Below are positions 1 through 10,985 of a DNA stretch of 64,000 nt, piece after piece. The stretch's first letter is position 1. Each line of letters opens with the position of its first letter. The translations under genes and the position numbers were made by a program. The stretch lies in assembly GCF_033118175.1 (NCBI RefSeq), contig NC_083691.1:17271001-17335000 (forward strand). The letters are read 5' to 3'. Origin of the DNA: Dama dama (taxonomy: Eukaryota > Chordata > Mammalia > Artiodactyla > Cervidae). The notes beneath the pieces are model-generated. The model made no database searches. It was given only the letters and a program-made list of their open reading frames with translations, and was not told the DNA's origin.

Positions 1-329
1 CACTTTTTCTTAATTTTCATCATCCACACTGGCAGTTGGCTTTTTTGTGGGGGAGGGGTTAGGGACCATTGTTTCACAAAGAAGTAAATTTTTAATAAAT
101 CAGTATAAGTGGGTGCACATGACAGCAAGTAGAGGTGGTTTCAGCTACACAGAAGAGGGCTTGCTGGTGCAGATACCAGGCTGACTCAACCCTGGACTCC
201 AACTACGGGGCACAGGTAGATACTTACATAGCAAGATGTCACAATATTTGTCTAAGTGTCAGAGCTAAGTAGATCTGTTCAACTTCAATCCCCATATGTC
301 TTCCACCACACATTGTAAGTTACATAAGA
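1..329. other. unique sequence, nothing recognised
   Basis: No repeat family, long reading frame or RNA fold was recognised in this stretch. Base composition is ordinary AT-rich intergenic DNA. It may include decayed repeats too old to see by eye. Confidence 0.5.
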
Positions 330-460
330 CACCCAGCCTCAACTTACCTATAAGATGAAAATCATAACAATAGTAATGCCTATTTCACGGTGTTTTGAAG
401 ATCAAATGAAATAATGTTTGTGAAGAATGTTTGAAAGATTGTAAGTATTCTATCATTAGA
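330..460 (+). mobile_element. MIR SINE, 3' part
   Basis: The order of motifs matches the second half of the MIR core: a CCTCA-type segment, 'taagatgaaaatcataa', 'cctatttcacggtgtttt' and 'atcaaatgaaataatg'. MIR is a tRNA-derived SINE spread before the placental radiation by L2. The copy is strongly diverged and lacks the tRNA head. Confidence 0.65.
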
Positions 461-641
461 GTGTTTTCTTTTCTACTACAGAAACGCTATTCCAGAGTAG
501 CCCCCACATTCTGCCAATAGCCAGGAGGAATCCATGGTTTAGGGCTGTAACAGAATCAGTGTGTGGGAAAATGTAATGTGGTGGGGGTGCACAAAATTCT
601 GCAAATCATATAAAAAAATTAAATGTTATTAAGGAACTAAG

Positions 642-798
642 TGTAGTGATTAAGACTCTGTGCTCACAGTGCAGGGATTATAGGTTTGATCCCTGTCTGA
701 CTCTTTTGCCATTCCATAGACTGTAGACCACCAGGCTCTTCTAAGTCCATGGGATTTTCCAGGGAAGAATGCTGGAGTGGGTTGCCATTTCCTCCTCC
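642..798 (+). mobile_element. CHR-type tRNA-Glu SINE head fused to a minus-strand Bov-A piece
   Basis: At 642-698 there is a plus-strand cetartiodactyl tRNA-Glu SINE head with the B-box-like 'ggtttgatccctg'. It runs directly into a minus-strand Bov-A segment at about 696-798 (gactctttt, ccataga, caccaggctc, gagtgggttgccatt). The two halves face opposite ways, so this is a junction of two SINEs and not one intact element. Neither half is complete. Confidence 0.6.
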
Positions 799-1050
799 AC
801 CCTTTTCTCTAATCTGTTCTATTTCTCTTTTCTGTTGATAATGCCACTTCCTTCTTTTTCTTTTTTTGCAATTTCCCTCAAGAGAGATAACCTGCAACTC
901 TAATATCTAACATCAGAAGTTCTCTAAGAGATATGAGAATTGATTAAGAGACATTCAGTTTATATCTCATTAGGGGAATGGATTGTAAAGGATGATGAAT
1001 TATTACAGTAGTGGTGAGTGTGTGCTTGCCTGTGTGCACAACTGTGTGCG

Positions 1051-1251
1051 CTTCAGTTGTGTCCGACTCTGTGTGACCCTATGGACTGTAACCTGCCAGG
1101 CACCTCTGTCCATGTGATTTCCCAGGCAAGAATACTGAAGTGGGATGCTGCTTCCTCTTCCAAGGGATCTTCAAACCCAGGGATTGAACCCACATCTCCA
1201 TGTCTCCTGCATTGGCAGGCAGATTATTTACCACTGAGCCACCTGGGAAGT
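1051..1251 (-). mobile_element. Bov-tA SINE
   Basis: Read on the minus strand, a tRNA-Glu-related head (gcttccc-type start, ggtggctcagtggtaaa region, then a B box) is followed by the BovB-derived Bov-A tail ending in the gtcggacac/aactgaag motif. Bov-tA is a non-autonomous ruminant SINE mobilised by BovB. It is near full length at about 200 bp. I could not define a target duplication. Confidence 0.85.
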
Positions 1252-1254
1252 CTA

Positions 1255-1975
1255 AAGTATATTAGAGAACTGCTCCTAGGGACTAAAGTTGTAAGTATGT
1301 AGTTGTTTCCTGACCCCCTCCCTCTGAAGAATTCCCCTCCAAAGAGTTCCCAGTTGAATGAAAGCACATGCAGTGAGGTTCTAGAAAGAGAGGTTTTGTC
1401 AGTCTTTCCAGCAGGTTTCTTCCACCTCTAGAGTCAATCTTTTTCCCAGACACATTGTCTTCTTGCAAATTGATGAGTATGATACATGTACGGTGATCAC
1501 ATTGGAGGAAATGAGTCTCTTGAAATACAGATATCATCAGATAGCCCCAGAACAACCCTAGGTAGGATCCCAGACTCTGGGGGTAATAGGGATGGAAGAA
1601 GTGGGGACATGCAGTTGAGTTTTTCCTTCATCTCTCAAGTAATGTGTCTCTAATTATGTAGCTCTGACTTTTCAAGGCTCACTGTATTCATTTGGGGCTG
1701 ATGTGATAAGGAAAATAATACAAAGTCTGATTATCTTTGCAAAACTCTACACTGAGTAAGAGATTTTAAGTGACTGAGCCATAATGGTAGGGAGGATGTG
1801 AACTGAGTTTGGAGCATGTTTCTCCCTCTGAGTCAAGTCAGTTGTCTCAACGTCAGTAGCGTCTGCAAACGGGGCCCCTCATAGCCAACAGTCAGAGTTC
1901 TGTGAAGGTCTCACGTTTGTACTGAGGGGCTTGAACTCAGGTGGGTGCAGTAAGCAAAAAGCTTGACTTTTCTCC
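1255..1975. other. unique sequence, nothing recognised
   Basis: No recognisable repeat or gene. The short open frames here lack codon structure or similarity to anything I know. Confidence 0.45.
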
Positions 1976-1980
1976 AGTTG

Positions 1981-2193
1981 AAAGTGAAAGTGTTAGTTGC
2001 TCAGCCGCGGCCGACTCTTTGACACCCCCATGGACTGTAGCCCACCAAGCTCCTCTGTTCACAAAATTCTCCAGGCAAGAATATTGGAATGGGTTGCCAT
2101 TCCCTTCTCTAGGGGATCTTCCTGACCCAGGAATCAAACCCAGCTCTCCTGCATTGCAGGTAGATTCTTGACCATTTGAGCCACCAGGGAAGC
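1981..2193 (-). mobile_element. Bov-tA SINE
   Basis: Minus-strand Bov-tA with both the Bov-A part (ttgctcagccg, gactctttg, ccatggactgtagccc) and the tRNA head (gccaccagggaagc at the right edge). The flanks show an imperfect direct repeat, tttctccag near 1968 and tttctccaag near 2199, likely the target-site duplication. Confidence 0.87.
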
Positions 2194-2228
2194 TATAATT
2201 TCTCCAAGTACTGCCTTCCAAAATGCTT

Positions 2229-2476
2229 ATGGTTACCAGGGGGAAGGATGGTGGGGAGGGATAGTTAGGGAGTTTGGGATTGACATGTACAGGCTGCTAT
2301 ATTTAAAATAAATAACCAAACTGTATTAAAAATGGAGAGGGGATAAGAGAACAACATAGATGAGATGAGATGGGACATGTGTTGATAATTCTTGCAACTA
2401 ATTGACAGATTCCTGGAGATTTATTACTGTTTCCACATTTTTGTTTGAAATTTTCCATAATAAAAATCTTTAAACA
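2229..2476 (+). mobile_element. old L1 3' UTR segments
   Basis: The part at 2229-2330 carries the 'ggttaccaggggg...gggattgacat' signature typical of artiodactyl L1 3' ends. The part at about 2345-2476 carries 'gttgataatt...tttgaaattttccataataaaa', typical of older mammalian L1M tails. They may be one old element or two abutting fragments. No coding sequence remains. Confidence 0.6.
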
Positions 2477-2552
2477 AATGCTTTGAAGCATTACCCTTTC
2501 TTTTCAGCCTAACATTAATTTCTTGCTACCTTCTATTAATGAGGATCTCAAT

Positions 2553-2788
2553 GGGAAAATAAGACTCACTTTCTTTTTTTTTCTTTTTTTTTTTCATTTA
2601 TTTTTATTAATTGGAGGCTAATTACTTTACAATATTGTAGTGGTTTTTGTCATACATTGACATGAATTAGCCATGGATTTACATGTATTCCCCATCCCGA
2701 TCCCCCCTCCCACCTCCCTCTCTACCCAATCCCTCTGGATCTTCCCAGTGCACCAGGCCCGAGCACTTGGGAAAATAAGACTCACTTT
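2553..2788 (-). mobile_element. 5'-truncated L1_BT insertion with perfect 20-bp target duplication
   Basis: The inserted piece (2573-2768) is the last ~196 bp of a ruminant L1_BT on the minus strand. Its poly(A) appears as T-runs at 2574-2594, followed by the 'ttggaggctaattac' 3' UTR block also present at 27112-27126. The flanks 2553-2572 and 2769-2788 are identical 20-mers, a textbook target-site duplication from target-primed reverse transcription. The perfect duplication and low divergence point to a recent event. Confidence 0.95.
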
Positions 2789-3895
2789 AAAGTATGTAAA
2801 AGTCCCTCTCATTGGATTCAAGTCTTCTGCCCATTCCCAGCTCAGGTCTGACCCCAGTTCAGGGGAATTCAGTGAAGAAGCATGGGCTGTTTTCGCCTTG
2901 CCTAGTTATCTCCTTCTACTGCTAAGGCTGGGGAGGGCGAGGGGAGACTTGAGAAAACATACCAGTCTAACTTGATTGGTTTTGTTACAATATGATTCCT
3001 GGGGTAAGAGTAATTAGGTGTCCAAATGCTGGGCTCTTCCTGAGGTGCAGGCCTGTGGGTCCCTCAGAAGCCTTGTAGACCTTGAACATGCTTCCCAGAC
3101 AAGCGGTGGGCTCTTCGGCTTCCTTTTACTGCCCTCCCTCCCGCCACATCCCTGCACCCACAAGTCTGCCCCATGGCTTCGTAACACCAGACACGCCCTT
3201 GGTCTCTGCCTCTGCAAAGCAGGTTGAGCTTGGCTACTGTTTTCATCATCCTCCCCACCCTAGGAAACCCCAGATCACTGCCGCACCACAGGGAATACTG
3301 TCTACCTTATGCCGGCTTCATCATCCTCTGGCCTCTCATCCATCCAGCTGCTGGGAGTGTAGGTGGGAGGCTGCCCTGACAGTGAGTTCTGTGCTACTCA
3401 ACCCAACGAGGAGATACCTAATACTTCCCTTTTGAATATGGGAAATTAATTATTTCTTCTGTCTTTGAGCACTAGTCAAGGTATCCAGGCTAGTAAAATT
3501 CTACTTGATACCCTGTTCATTAAATAAATCAACATAGTCTTTCTGTTAATGCCTTGAATGGATAAATGAAGAAGCGATGACACCTTCGTGGGTGGGAAAC
3601 TTCCTGGGCACATAGTTACAAACTAGATCAAAACCTTGGTAACAGAGAAAGCATTGCATCATAGATTTCTTTCAATCATATAAATGCACACTGGTAATGA
3701 TTCATAGCCTACTGATTTGCTCAAGTATCTCAATGATATATTTCTGGCCTTCCCATTTTGATTCCATAATTATCAATATTTTGAAGGTATTTATCCAATT
3801 AGCATAATAAAGTAGCTGTTCTGGCAGAACAAATAACTGATATGAATATGATAAAGGGGGAATGTATACTTGGACTCCTTAAAGAAGAAAGGAAG
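2789..3895. other. unique sequence, nothing recognised
   Basis: The section 2820-3430 is more GC-rich and carries overlapping short frames on both strands (up to 117 codons). None has recognisable domains, a splice context or similarity I know. The section 3440-3895 is AT-rich and featureless. Confidence 0.45.
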
Positions 3896-3898
3896 AGA

Positions 3899-4244
3899 GG
3901 GACTTCCCTGCTGATCCTGCGGTTAGAACCCCACACTTCCATTCTGGGCTTCCCAGGTGGCTCAGCAGTAAAGAATTCACCTGCCCAAGGCAGGAGATGC
4001 CGGCTTGATTCCTGGGTTAGAAAGATCCCCTGGAGGAGGAAATAGCAACCCACTCCGGTATTCATGCCTGAACAATCCCATGGACACAGGAGCCTAGTGA
4101 GCTACATCCATGCGGTCAAAAGGATACTGAGTTGGATACTGAGTAACTGAGCATGCAGGCACTTCCACCACAGGGGGCACAGGTTTGATCCTTGTTTGTG
4201 GAACTAAGATCCTGCATGCCACATGGAATGACCAAAAACTAAAA
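3899..4244 (+). mobile_element. CHR-type tRNA-Glu SINE split by a Bov-tA
   Basis: The left piece (3899-3945, 'gggacttccctg' start) and the right piece (4157-4244, 'cagggggcacaggtttgatcc' to 'cctgcatgccacatgg') together make one plus-strand CHR-type SINE. The continuity is broken by the Bov-tA at 3946-4156. The 8-mer cacttcca at 3934-3941 recurs at 4160-4167, consistent with a short target duplication. The CHR copy is therefore the older one. Confidence 0.8.
3946..4156 (+). mobile_element. Bov-tA SINE nested in a CHR SINE
   Basis: Plus-strand order: head gggcttcccaggtggctcag, B-box region, gatcccctggaggagg, then the Bov-A tail with cactccggtattcatgcctg and a degraded end. It is complete in length but somewhat decayed in the tail. 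It interrupts an older tRNA-Glu SINE. Confidence 0.88.
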
Positions 4245-4267
4245 TATATATATATAGAGAGAGAGAC
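4243..4267. repeat. (TA)n(GA)n microsatellite
   Basis: A short TA run followed by a GA run grows from the A-rich 3' tail of the CHR SINE. SINE tails commonly seed such microsatellites. Confidence 0.9.
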
Positions 4268-4431
4268 AAAGAAGAAGAAATGAAAAGAGCAATAAAATTT
4301 ACTAACCACCTACCATGGCAATTGCCTGTATCTCATCTTTCTTGTCTCCTTCAACAACATAGCAAGATGGCCAAGTTATAGTTTAGAGAAACACTTGGTC
4401 TATAAGAAATTAAATATGACTACAAGAACAT

Positions 4432-5308
4432 TGTCACCCTGCTTGTTTAACTTATATGCAGAGTACATCATGAGAAACGCTGGGCTGGAGGAAGCACAAG
4501 TTGGAATCAAGATTGCCGGGACAAATATCAATAACCTCAGATATGCAGAAGACACCACCCTTATGGCAGAAAGTGAAGAGGAACTAAAGAGCCTCTTGAA
4601 GAAAGTGAAAGAGGAGAGTGAAAGGGTTGGCTTAAAGCTCAACATTCAGAAAACTAAGATCATGGCATCCAGTCCCATAACTTCACAGCAAATAGATGGG
4701 GAAACAGTGGAAACAGTGTCAGACTTTATTTTTCTGGGCTCCAAAATCACTGCAGATGGTGATTGCAGCAATGAAATTAAAAGACACTTACTCCTTGGAA
4801 GGAAAGTTGTGACCAACCTAGACAGCATGTTAAAAAGCAGAGACATTACTTTGCCAACAAAGGTCCATCTAGTCAAGGCTATGATTTTTCCAGTAGTCAT
4901 GTATGGATGTGAGAGTTGGACTATAAAGCTGAACACCAAAGAATTGATGCTTTTGAACTGTGGTGTTGGAGAAGACTCTTGAGAGTCCATTGGACTGCAA
5001 GGAGATCCAACCAGTCCATCCTAAAGGAGATCAGTCCTGGGTGTTCATTGGAAGGACTGATGTTGAAGCTGAAACTCCAATATTTTGGCCACCTGATGCA
5101 AAGAGCTGACTCATTGGGAAAGACCCTGATGCTGGGAAAGATTGAGGGCAGGAGGAGAAGGGGACAACAGAGGATGAGATGGTTGGATGGCATCACTGAC
5201 TCAATGGACTTGGGTTTGGGTGGACTCCAAGAGTTGGTGATGGACAGGGAGGCCTGGCATGCTGCGGTTCACGCAGTCACAAAGAGTCGGACACGACTGA
5301 GCGACTGA
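4432..5308 (+). pseudogene. BovB reverse-transcriptase C-terminal fragment (broken)
   Basis: This is the remnant of the BovB ORF encoding reverse transcriptase. Two overlapping frames carry it: the first runs to the stop ending at 4982 and the second covers about 4916-5308. An approximately 4-nt deletion near 4921-4930 explains the frame change. Visible family motifs are LFNLYAEYIMRNAGLEEA, a catalytic-box region, and the basic C-terminal GRRRRGQQRMRWLDG. The catalytic box reads YAED at about 4542-4553 instead of the usual YADD. That would be a loss of an active-site Asp if the copy were otherwise intact. There is no upstream RT or endonuclease, so the copy is dead. Confidence 0.9.
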
Positions 5309-5318
5309 ACTGAACTGA
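4432..5318 (+). mobile_element. BovB (RTE) LINE, 5'-truncated 3' end
   Basis: An 887-bp plus-strand BovB copy holds the end of the reverse-transcriptase region and the characteristic 3' terminus with the gactgaactgaac repeats. The flanks acaagaacat (4422-4431) and acaagtacat (5319-5328) look like a 10-bp target duplication with one mismatch. Truncation at the 5' side is normal for LINE insertion. This family's 3' end is what Bov-tA borrows. Confidence 0.92.
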
Positions 5319-5328
5319 ACAAGTACAT

Positions 5329-7164
5329 GGCTAAGTGACAGATGAGGTCCAAGTTCAGATCTGTTTCACCAGCTTCTTTTGCTCAGTCTTGAGGAACTCA
5401 GGTGAGAGAAGTTCAAAGCCAACTCTTGTGTTTTAGGTTAAATAGCTCTTTTGGATTTTTCTTTCACTGAACAAATTTTCTCAGAGAAATAAATGAAGTA
5501 CTTCTCCCCTTGACACAAGAGAGAATGTTTCTTTGTTAGATATCTGACTCCAGTATTTGGTATAGTGCCTATTTTATTGCATATAGTAAGGGCTGTCTAC
5601 ATTTAAGAGAAATAAAGCATTTAAACAAACTAATACATTTAAACAAAATGAAATGTGATGAGGCAAAATGATAGCTAAGGAAGACTAGAAAATATATAAA
5701 TACAAAAATAATTTGAGTTTGATTATCTAAAGACAGGCTTTAGTAATTGCTTGAATTTTTTTAGATTAAAAGAAAATCAAAATGTGACACCTTTATTTCT
5801 TTGTGCAGAGAGTTTCATTTGAGAATAGCTCCTCTTATAAAACAGGGATGAGCAGATTGCGACAGCTGAATGGAACATCCTGGCAGATTGCATTAGGAGA
5901 ATGATAACGTGAGAATCAATGTTTAAAACATTCCCCTCAAAACCAACTCTCAAAATTTTTTAAAATGCAATCTCTGAGAAACACTTGAGATACTTACTTG
6001 GAAGGTATGAGCAGGAATGAACGATTAACTTCATCTTATTTAGATCTTTTATTCCCTAATTGTTCCTGGCCTGGTTTATAAAGATCTCTAGACAAAGTTA
6101 ATCACCTTTAAATATCAGAGTAGGAGGCTCTGTCTTTCACTACTTTCTTTTCTCTATCTTATTTTCCTGGAGAATCCATAATTCTATACTGCTGATGCTG
6201 AAATCAGGAGCTACCACAAATAATGGTGCTGAATCCCTGCTTGCATCAGCAGAATGGAAACACAAGGCCAGTTTATTAAGGATGGATAACTCTCCTTAGT
6301 CCATACTTACATGGATAAGTCTTTGCTCCTGCATCTGAGCTTGTGCTAAGGAATTCTTTCTACTTCCCGTCACGCCAAGTCTGACATCAGTTCAGGATTC
6401 AGGGCTGAAGGGTGGGGCATACTGATTTGGGTACAGAGAAAAACATCCTTACCCTTGGGATGGCACTGGGAGAATATTTCTGTCTGACACTCCAATGCAA
6501 AAGCCTCCAAGACTGGACTTAATGGAGATCCTCTCATCCCTGCCCATCTCCTGTCTCTCAGACTGCTTGGGACTCAGGTCTCCCACCATCACCAGGGACA
6601 GGATTCAAGGTAGCAACTCCGCCAACCATCTATGTACTTCTAGCTCTAGCCTGCTCTCCCGTAACTAGGCTGCTTAGATAAAAATTCCAAATAGAGCCCT
6701 CAAAATTCTAGACATAGGGTTCCAACCTAGAATATGGAGACTGTCCACTTCAAAATTGGTCAGTATAACTCCCAACTCACCTGTAAACCACACGAGCAGT
6801 CCCAGCCACCACCTACTCTCACTTGTGTAAGCATGCACTTCCTTTGCCTCAAAAACGTGGTCCTGAGAACTTCCATAAGCATCTCCTTCCACTTAGTGTT
6901 TACACGACAACATGGCTCCTACAATGGGCACAGCCAACCAGGCTCACTGTACATTATTCACTTTTTGTACATTGAAAACTTCACTCAGTATTGGTATTAT
7001 AAACCAATGTACTGAACATATACTGATACTCGGATAATCACTCCTGAAGTTTGATTTACTCAAGTACGCAATACCACATTTTACAGCATAACTTGTTTGT
7101 TTTTGAATTTTATTCTTCAGGGTTACATTGAATATCTTGATCAACTTTTAAAAATATTATTCAG
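5329..7164. other. mostly unique sequence
   Basis: No gene or clear young repeat. At about 5550-5600 the text resembles the 3' tail of MIR or L2 (tatagtgcc, catatagtaagggctg), but it is too decayed to call. The rest is AT-rich with no long frames. Confidence 0.45.
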
Positions 7165-7237
7165 TTTATGGTTTCTAGGGAGGAGAATGAAGGGAAGGGA
7201 TAGGTTGGGATATACACTGCTATATTTAAAAATGGAT

Positions 7238-8377
7238 CAATTCAGTTCAGTTCAGTCTCTCAGTCATGTCCAACTCTTTGCGACCCCATGAACTGCAGCA
7301 CACCAGGCCTCCCTGTCCATCACCAACTCCTGGAGCCCACCCAAACCCATGTCCATTGAGTCGGTGATGCCATCCAACCATCTCATCCTCTGTCATCCCC
7401 TTCACCTCCTGCCCTCTTTCTTTCCCAGCATCAGGGTCTTTTCAAATGAGTCAGTTCTTGGTATAAGGTGGCCAAAATATTGGAGTTTCAGCTTCAACAT
7501 CAGTCCTTCCAATGAACACCCAGGACTGATCTCCTTTAGGATGGACTGGTTGGATCTCCTTGCAGTCCAAGGGACTCTCAAGAGTCATCCCCAATACCAC
7601 AGTTCAAAAGCATCAATTCTTCGGTGCTCAGCTTTCTTTATAGTCCAACTCTCACGTCCATACTAGACTACTGGAAAAACCATAGCCTTGACTAGATGGA
7701 CCTTTGTTGGCAAAGTAATGTCTCTGCTTTTTAATATGTTGTCTAGGTTGGTCACAACTTTCCTTCCAAGGAGTAAGTGTCTTTTAATTTCATTGCTGCA
7801 ATCACCACCTGCAGTGATTTTGGAGCCCAGAAAAATAAAGTCAGCCACTGTTTCCACTGTTTCCCCATCTACTTGCCATGAAGTGATGGGAACAGATTTC
7901 ATGATCTTAGTTTTCTGAATGTTGAGCTATAAACCACTTTTTCAATCTCCTCTTTCACTTTCATCAAGAGGTTCTTTAGTTCCTCTTCACTTTCTGCCAT
8001 AAGGGTGGTGTCATCTACATATCTGAGGTTATTGTTATTTCTCCCAGCAATCTTGATTCCAGCTTGTGCTTCTTCCAGCCCAACGTTTCTCATGATGTAT
8101 TCTGCATATAAGTTAAATAAGCCAGGTGACAATATACAGCCTTGACATACTCCTTTTCCTGTTTGGAAGCAGTCTGTTGTTCTACGCCCAGTTCTAACTG
8201 TTGCTTCCTGACCTGCATACAGGTTTCTCAAGAGGCAGGTCAGGTGGTCTGGTACTCCCATCTCTTTCAGGATTTTCCACAGTTTATTGTCATCTACGCA
8301 GTCAAAGGCTTTGGCATAGTCAATAAAACAGAAATAGATGTTTTTCTGGAACTCTCTCACTTTTTGATGATCCAGCC
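7238..8377 (-). mobile_element. BovB (RTE) LINE inserted in an L1 tail
   Basis: This 1140-bp minus-strand BovB is 5'-truncated, with its 3' terminus (ttcagttcagttcag at the left edge) beside the target duplication. It carries a longer part of the reverse transcriptase than the copy at 4432. Flanking 9-bp duplications in the L1 3' UTR define both edges precisely. Confidence 0.93.
7663..8377 (-). pseudogene. BovB reverse-transcriptase fragment (broken)
   Basis: On the minus strand the frame from 8417 downward first reads a few codons of host DNA. It then shows the RT motif-A region (FIDYAKAFDCVDDNKLW), a GCILSP motif-B block and the catalytic-box block NNLRYVDDTTLM at about 8010-8021. The frame fails at about 7899 and continues in another frame (7663-7902; GETVETVADFIFLGSKI). 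The catalytic box is YVDD where most copies have YADD. Both Asp residues are kept, so this change alone would not be inactivating. The copy is disabled by truncation, a frame change and a stop near 7663. Confidence 0.9.
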
Positions 8378-8576
8378 AAAATGGATAACTAGTAGGTAAC
8401 TGTATGGTGCACGGCACTCTGGCTAATGTTATGTAACAGCCTGGAGAGGAGTTTAGAGGAGACTGGATACGTACATCTGTGTGGCTGAGTCCCTTTGCTG
8501 TGCATCTGAAACTGTCACAGCATTGTTAATCGGTTGTACCCCAATACAAAATAAAGTTTAAAATAATATTTGTTCA

Positions 8577-8698
8577 CAGACATATATATATACATATACA
8601 TATGTATATATATATGAAAACCTATGTATATATGTGAAAATTCTGTATATATATGAAATGTGTGTGTATATATGTGAAATGTGTATTACATATGTGTG

Positions 8699-8740
<42 letters not shown>
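8577..8740. repeat. TA/TG-rich simple repeat
   Basis: An interrupted (TA)n array with TATG and CATATA variants ends in an uninterrupted TA run at about 8705-8733 and a short CA run. It lies just downstream of the L1 3' tail, its likely seed. The pure run should be length-polymorphic. Confidence 0.92.
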
Positions 8741-8741
<1 letters not shown>

Positions 8742-9346
8742 CAGTTTGCATTCCCTTCTTCAACACTACACATGAGTCTCTGCAAAATTTTACTTATTTC
8801 TGAAGAGTCATCTGGAAGGGTTTTTACTCTCAATAGCCTTATAAGAATAACATTTGTATGAGAAAAAAAGTATTCCACAAGTGAAGGAGAATTTTTTCTG
8901 CATTGTGATTACTTGCACCTGTGATTTGCCTTAAAAGGCGAAGCATTTAGATCTTTGATAATCTCTATAATAGTAAGTGGAACTATTATGTGCTTTATTA
9001 TTGAAGTAGATTTTGTCTTGGCACTTAAAAATTTGTTTGCAATTTTGGGATCAGGAAGTACTTTTGGTAGAAGAGCATTCAAATACACATTTAAACTGAA
9101 ATACTGATGATGATATAGTGGAAAGCCATTAGAATTTCTGCTCTGTGTTTTCCTTTTTTCTTTGAAATTTCCCTTCAGCAAAAACCTTGTTATTTATTAT
9201 TTTCTTTGATACTGCTTGAGAAAATTACATATACATCAAATACTTACCTGTTAGCATTTGCTGGTATGTATTTTAATTTCTATCATAAACAATGATATAC
9301 TGTATTTTAAAATCTCCTGAAAGTAATAAGTGGTATAACAAAGTAG
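8741..9346. other. unique sequence, nothing recognised
   Basis: AT-rich DNA with no recognisable repeat. The longest frame (about 90 codons, minus strand near 8909-9181) has no family resemblance I can identify. Confidence 0.45.
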
Positions 9347-9647
9347 AAGATGCAAGTTTAATATACAAAAATCAAACATTTTTCCTATATACCAAAAATG
9401 AACAAGTGGAATTTGAAATTAAAAATGTACTACCATTTACATTAACACTCCCCCAAAAGAAACTCTTAAGCATAGGTCTAACCAAAAAAATATGACATAT
9501 ATATGAGGAAAGCTATGAAACTCTGATGAGCAAAATCAAAGAATTAAGTAAATTGAGATATTCCATGTTCATAGATAGAAATACTTAATATCAATAAACA
9601 TAGATGACCTTGGGTATGGTGATGTCTTTTTTTAACTGCAGTTTTTT

Positions 9648-9868
9648 TAAGAACTTCCCAGGTGGCACAGTGGTAAAGAATCCACTTGCCAATGCAAGAG
9701 ATGCAAGAGACACAGGTTTGATCCCTGAGCTGGGAAGATCCCCTGGAGAAGAAAATGGCAACCTATTCGAGTATTCTTGCCTGGAAAACTCCAATGACAG
9801 AGGAGCCTGTCAGGCTGTGGTCTATGGGGTTGCAAAGATTCAGATAGGACCGAGTAAATGAGCACAAC
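9648..9868 (+). mobile_element. Bov-tA SINE
   Basis: Plus-strand head acttcccaggtggcacagtgg, B-box region ggtttgatccctgagc, gatcccctggagaag, then the Bov-A tail to gaccgagtaaatgagcac. It is moderately diverged and sits inside the old L1. Confidence 0.87.
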
Positions 9869-9870
9869 AC

Positions 9871-10045
9871 ACCACATTTTTTTTAATTGGTGTACAATTG
9901 CTTTACAGTGCTTTGTTAGTTTCTACTGCACAATAAAGTGAACCAGCCATATGAATACATATATCCTACCCCTCTTGAATGTCCCTCCCACCGGGATATT
10001 CCACACCTGTAGGTCATCACAGAGCACCAAACTGAGTTCCTTCCC
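9871..10045 (-). mobile_element. 5'-truncated artiodactyl L1 3' end
   Basis: T-run then 'ttaattggtgtacaattgc', 'gtttctactgcacaataaag' and 'ccatatgaatacatatat'. This is the reverse complement of the ruminant L1 3' terminus. It sits between the Bov-tA and the resumed older L1, so it too entered the older L1. Confidence 0.7.
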
Positions 10046-10985
10046 ATTTTATATATAACACCAAAAGTAAGATCAATGGAATAAGCAGCTATTGAGTTGG
10101 ACTTCATTAAAATAAAAAATTTTGGCTCGGTGAAAGACAATATCAAAAGAATGAGAATCAAGTCACTGACTTGAGAGAAAATATTTGCAAAAAACACATT
10201 TGATAAAGGACTATTACCCCAAATATACAAAGAATTTTTTAAATTCAGCATTAAGAAAGCAGAAATTATTTTAAACATAATTTAAAATGTACCAAAGACC
10301 TGAACAGATGGCAAACAAGCACATGAAAAGATACTTCACTTCATATGTCATCAAATAAATGAAATTAAATGAGATACAACTACACACCTATATGCATGGC
10401 CAAAATCAGAAACACTGACAACAACAAATGCCAATGAGGTTGTGGAGCAATAGGAACTCTTATTCATTATTGGTGGGAGCGCAAAATGTAGCCACTGTGG
10501 AAGACAATCTAATGGTTTGTTACAAAACTAAACATTCTTATCATACAATCCTGCAGTCATATCCTTTGGTATCTACCCAGAGGAGTTGAGAACATATTTT
10601 CAAACAAAAATCTGCACACAGATGTGTATAGTAGCTTTATTCATAATTGCCAAAACTTAGGAGCAACCAAGATGTCCTTCACTGGATGAATGGATAAGTC
10701 AACTGTGGGTACATCTAAGCAATGGAATATTATTCAGAGCTAAAGTAAAATGAGCTATTAAGCCTTGAAAAGACATGGAGAAAACTTAAAGGCACATTAC
10801 TAAGTGAAAAATACCAACTTGAAAATTTCTGCATACATATTAGATGATTACAACTATATGACATTCTGGAAATAGCAAAACTATGGAGCCAGTAAAACGA
10901 TAAGTGGTTGCCAGGGGATGGGAAGTGGAGTGGTGATAAATAGGCAGGACACAGAGGAATTTTAGGACAGTGAAAATACTTCGTG

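Larger units (their letters stand above)
7165..8565 (+). mobile_element. artiodactyl L1 3' UTR, split by BovB
   Basis: The pieces 7165-7237 and 8378-8565 join into one plus-strand L1 3' UTR. The left piece ends 'tatatttaaaaatggat' and the right piece resumes 'aaaatggataactagtagg', running to the 'gctgtgcatctgaaactgtc' and 'aatacaaaataaagttt' tail. The 9-mer aaaatggat (7229-7237 and 8378-8386) is the duplication made by the BovB insertion. The L1 is therefore older than the BovB. Confidence 0.8.

Noticed and set aside
1018..1302. Recurring peptides such as those containing 'LCDPMDC', 'SIPGLGRSP' or 'NPLQYSCLENPMD' at many positions
   Set aside because: They are translations of Bov-tA/Bov-A SINEs in various frames, a well-known source of false ORFs in ruminant DNA.
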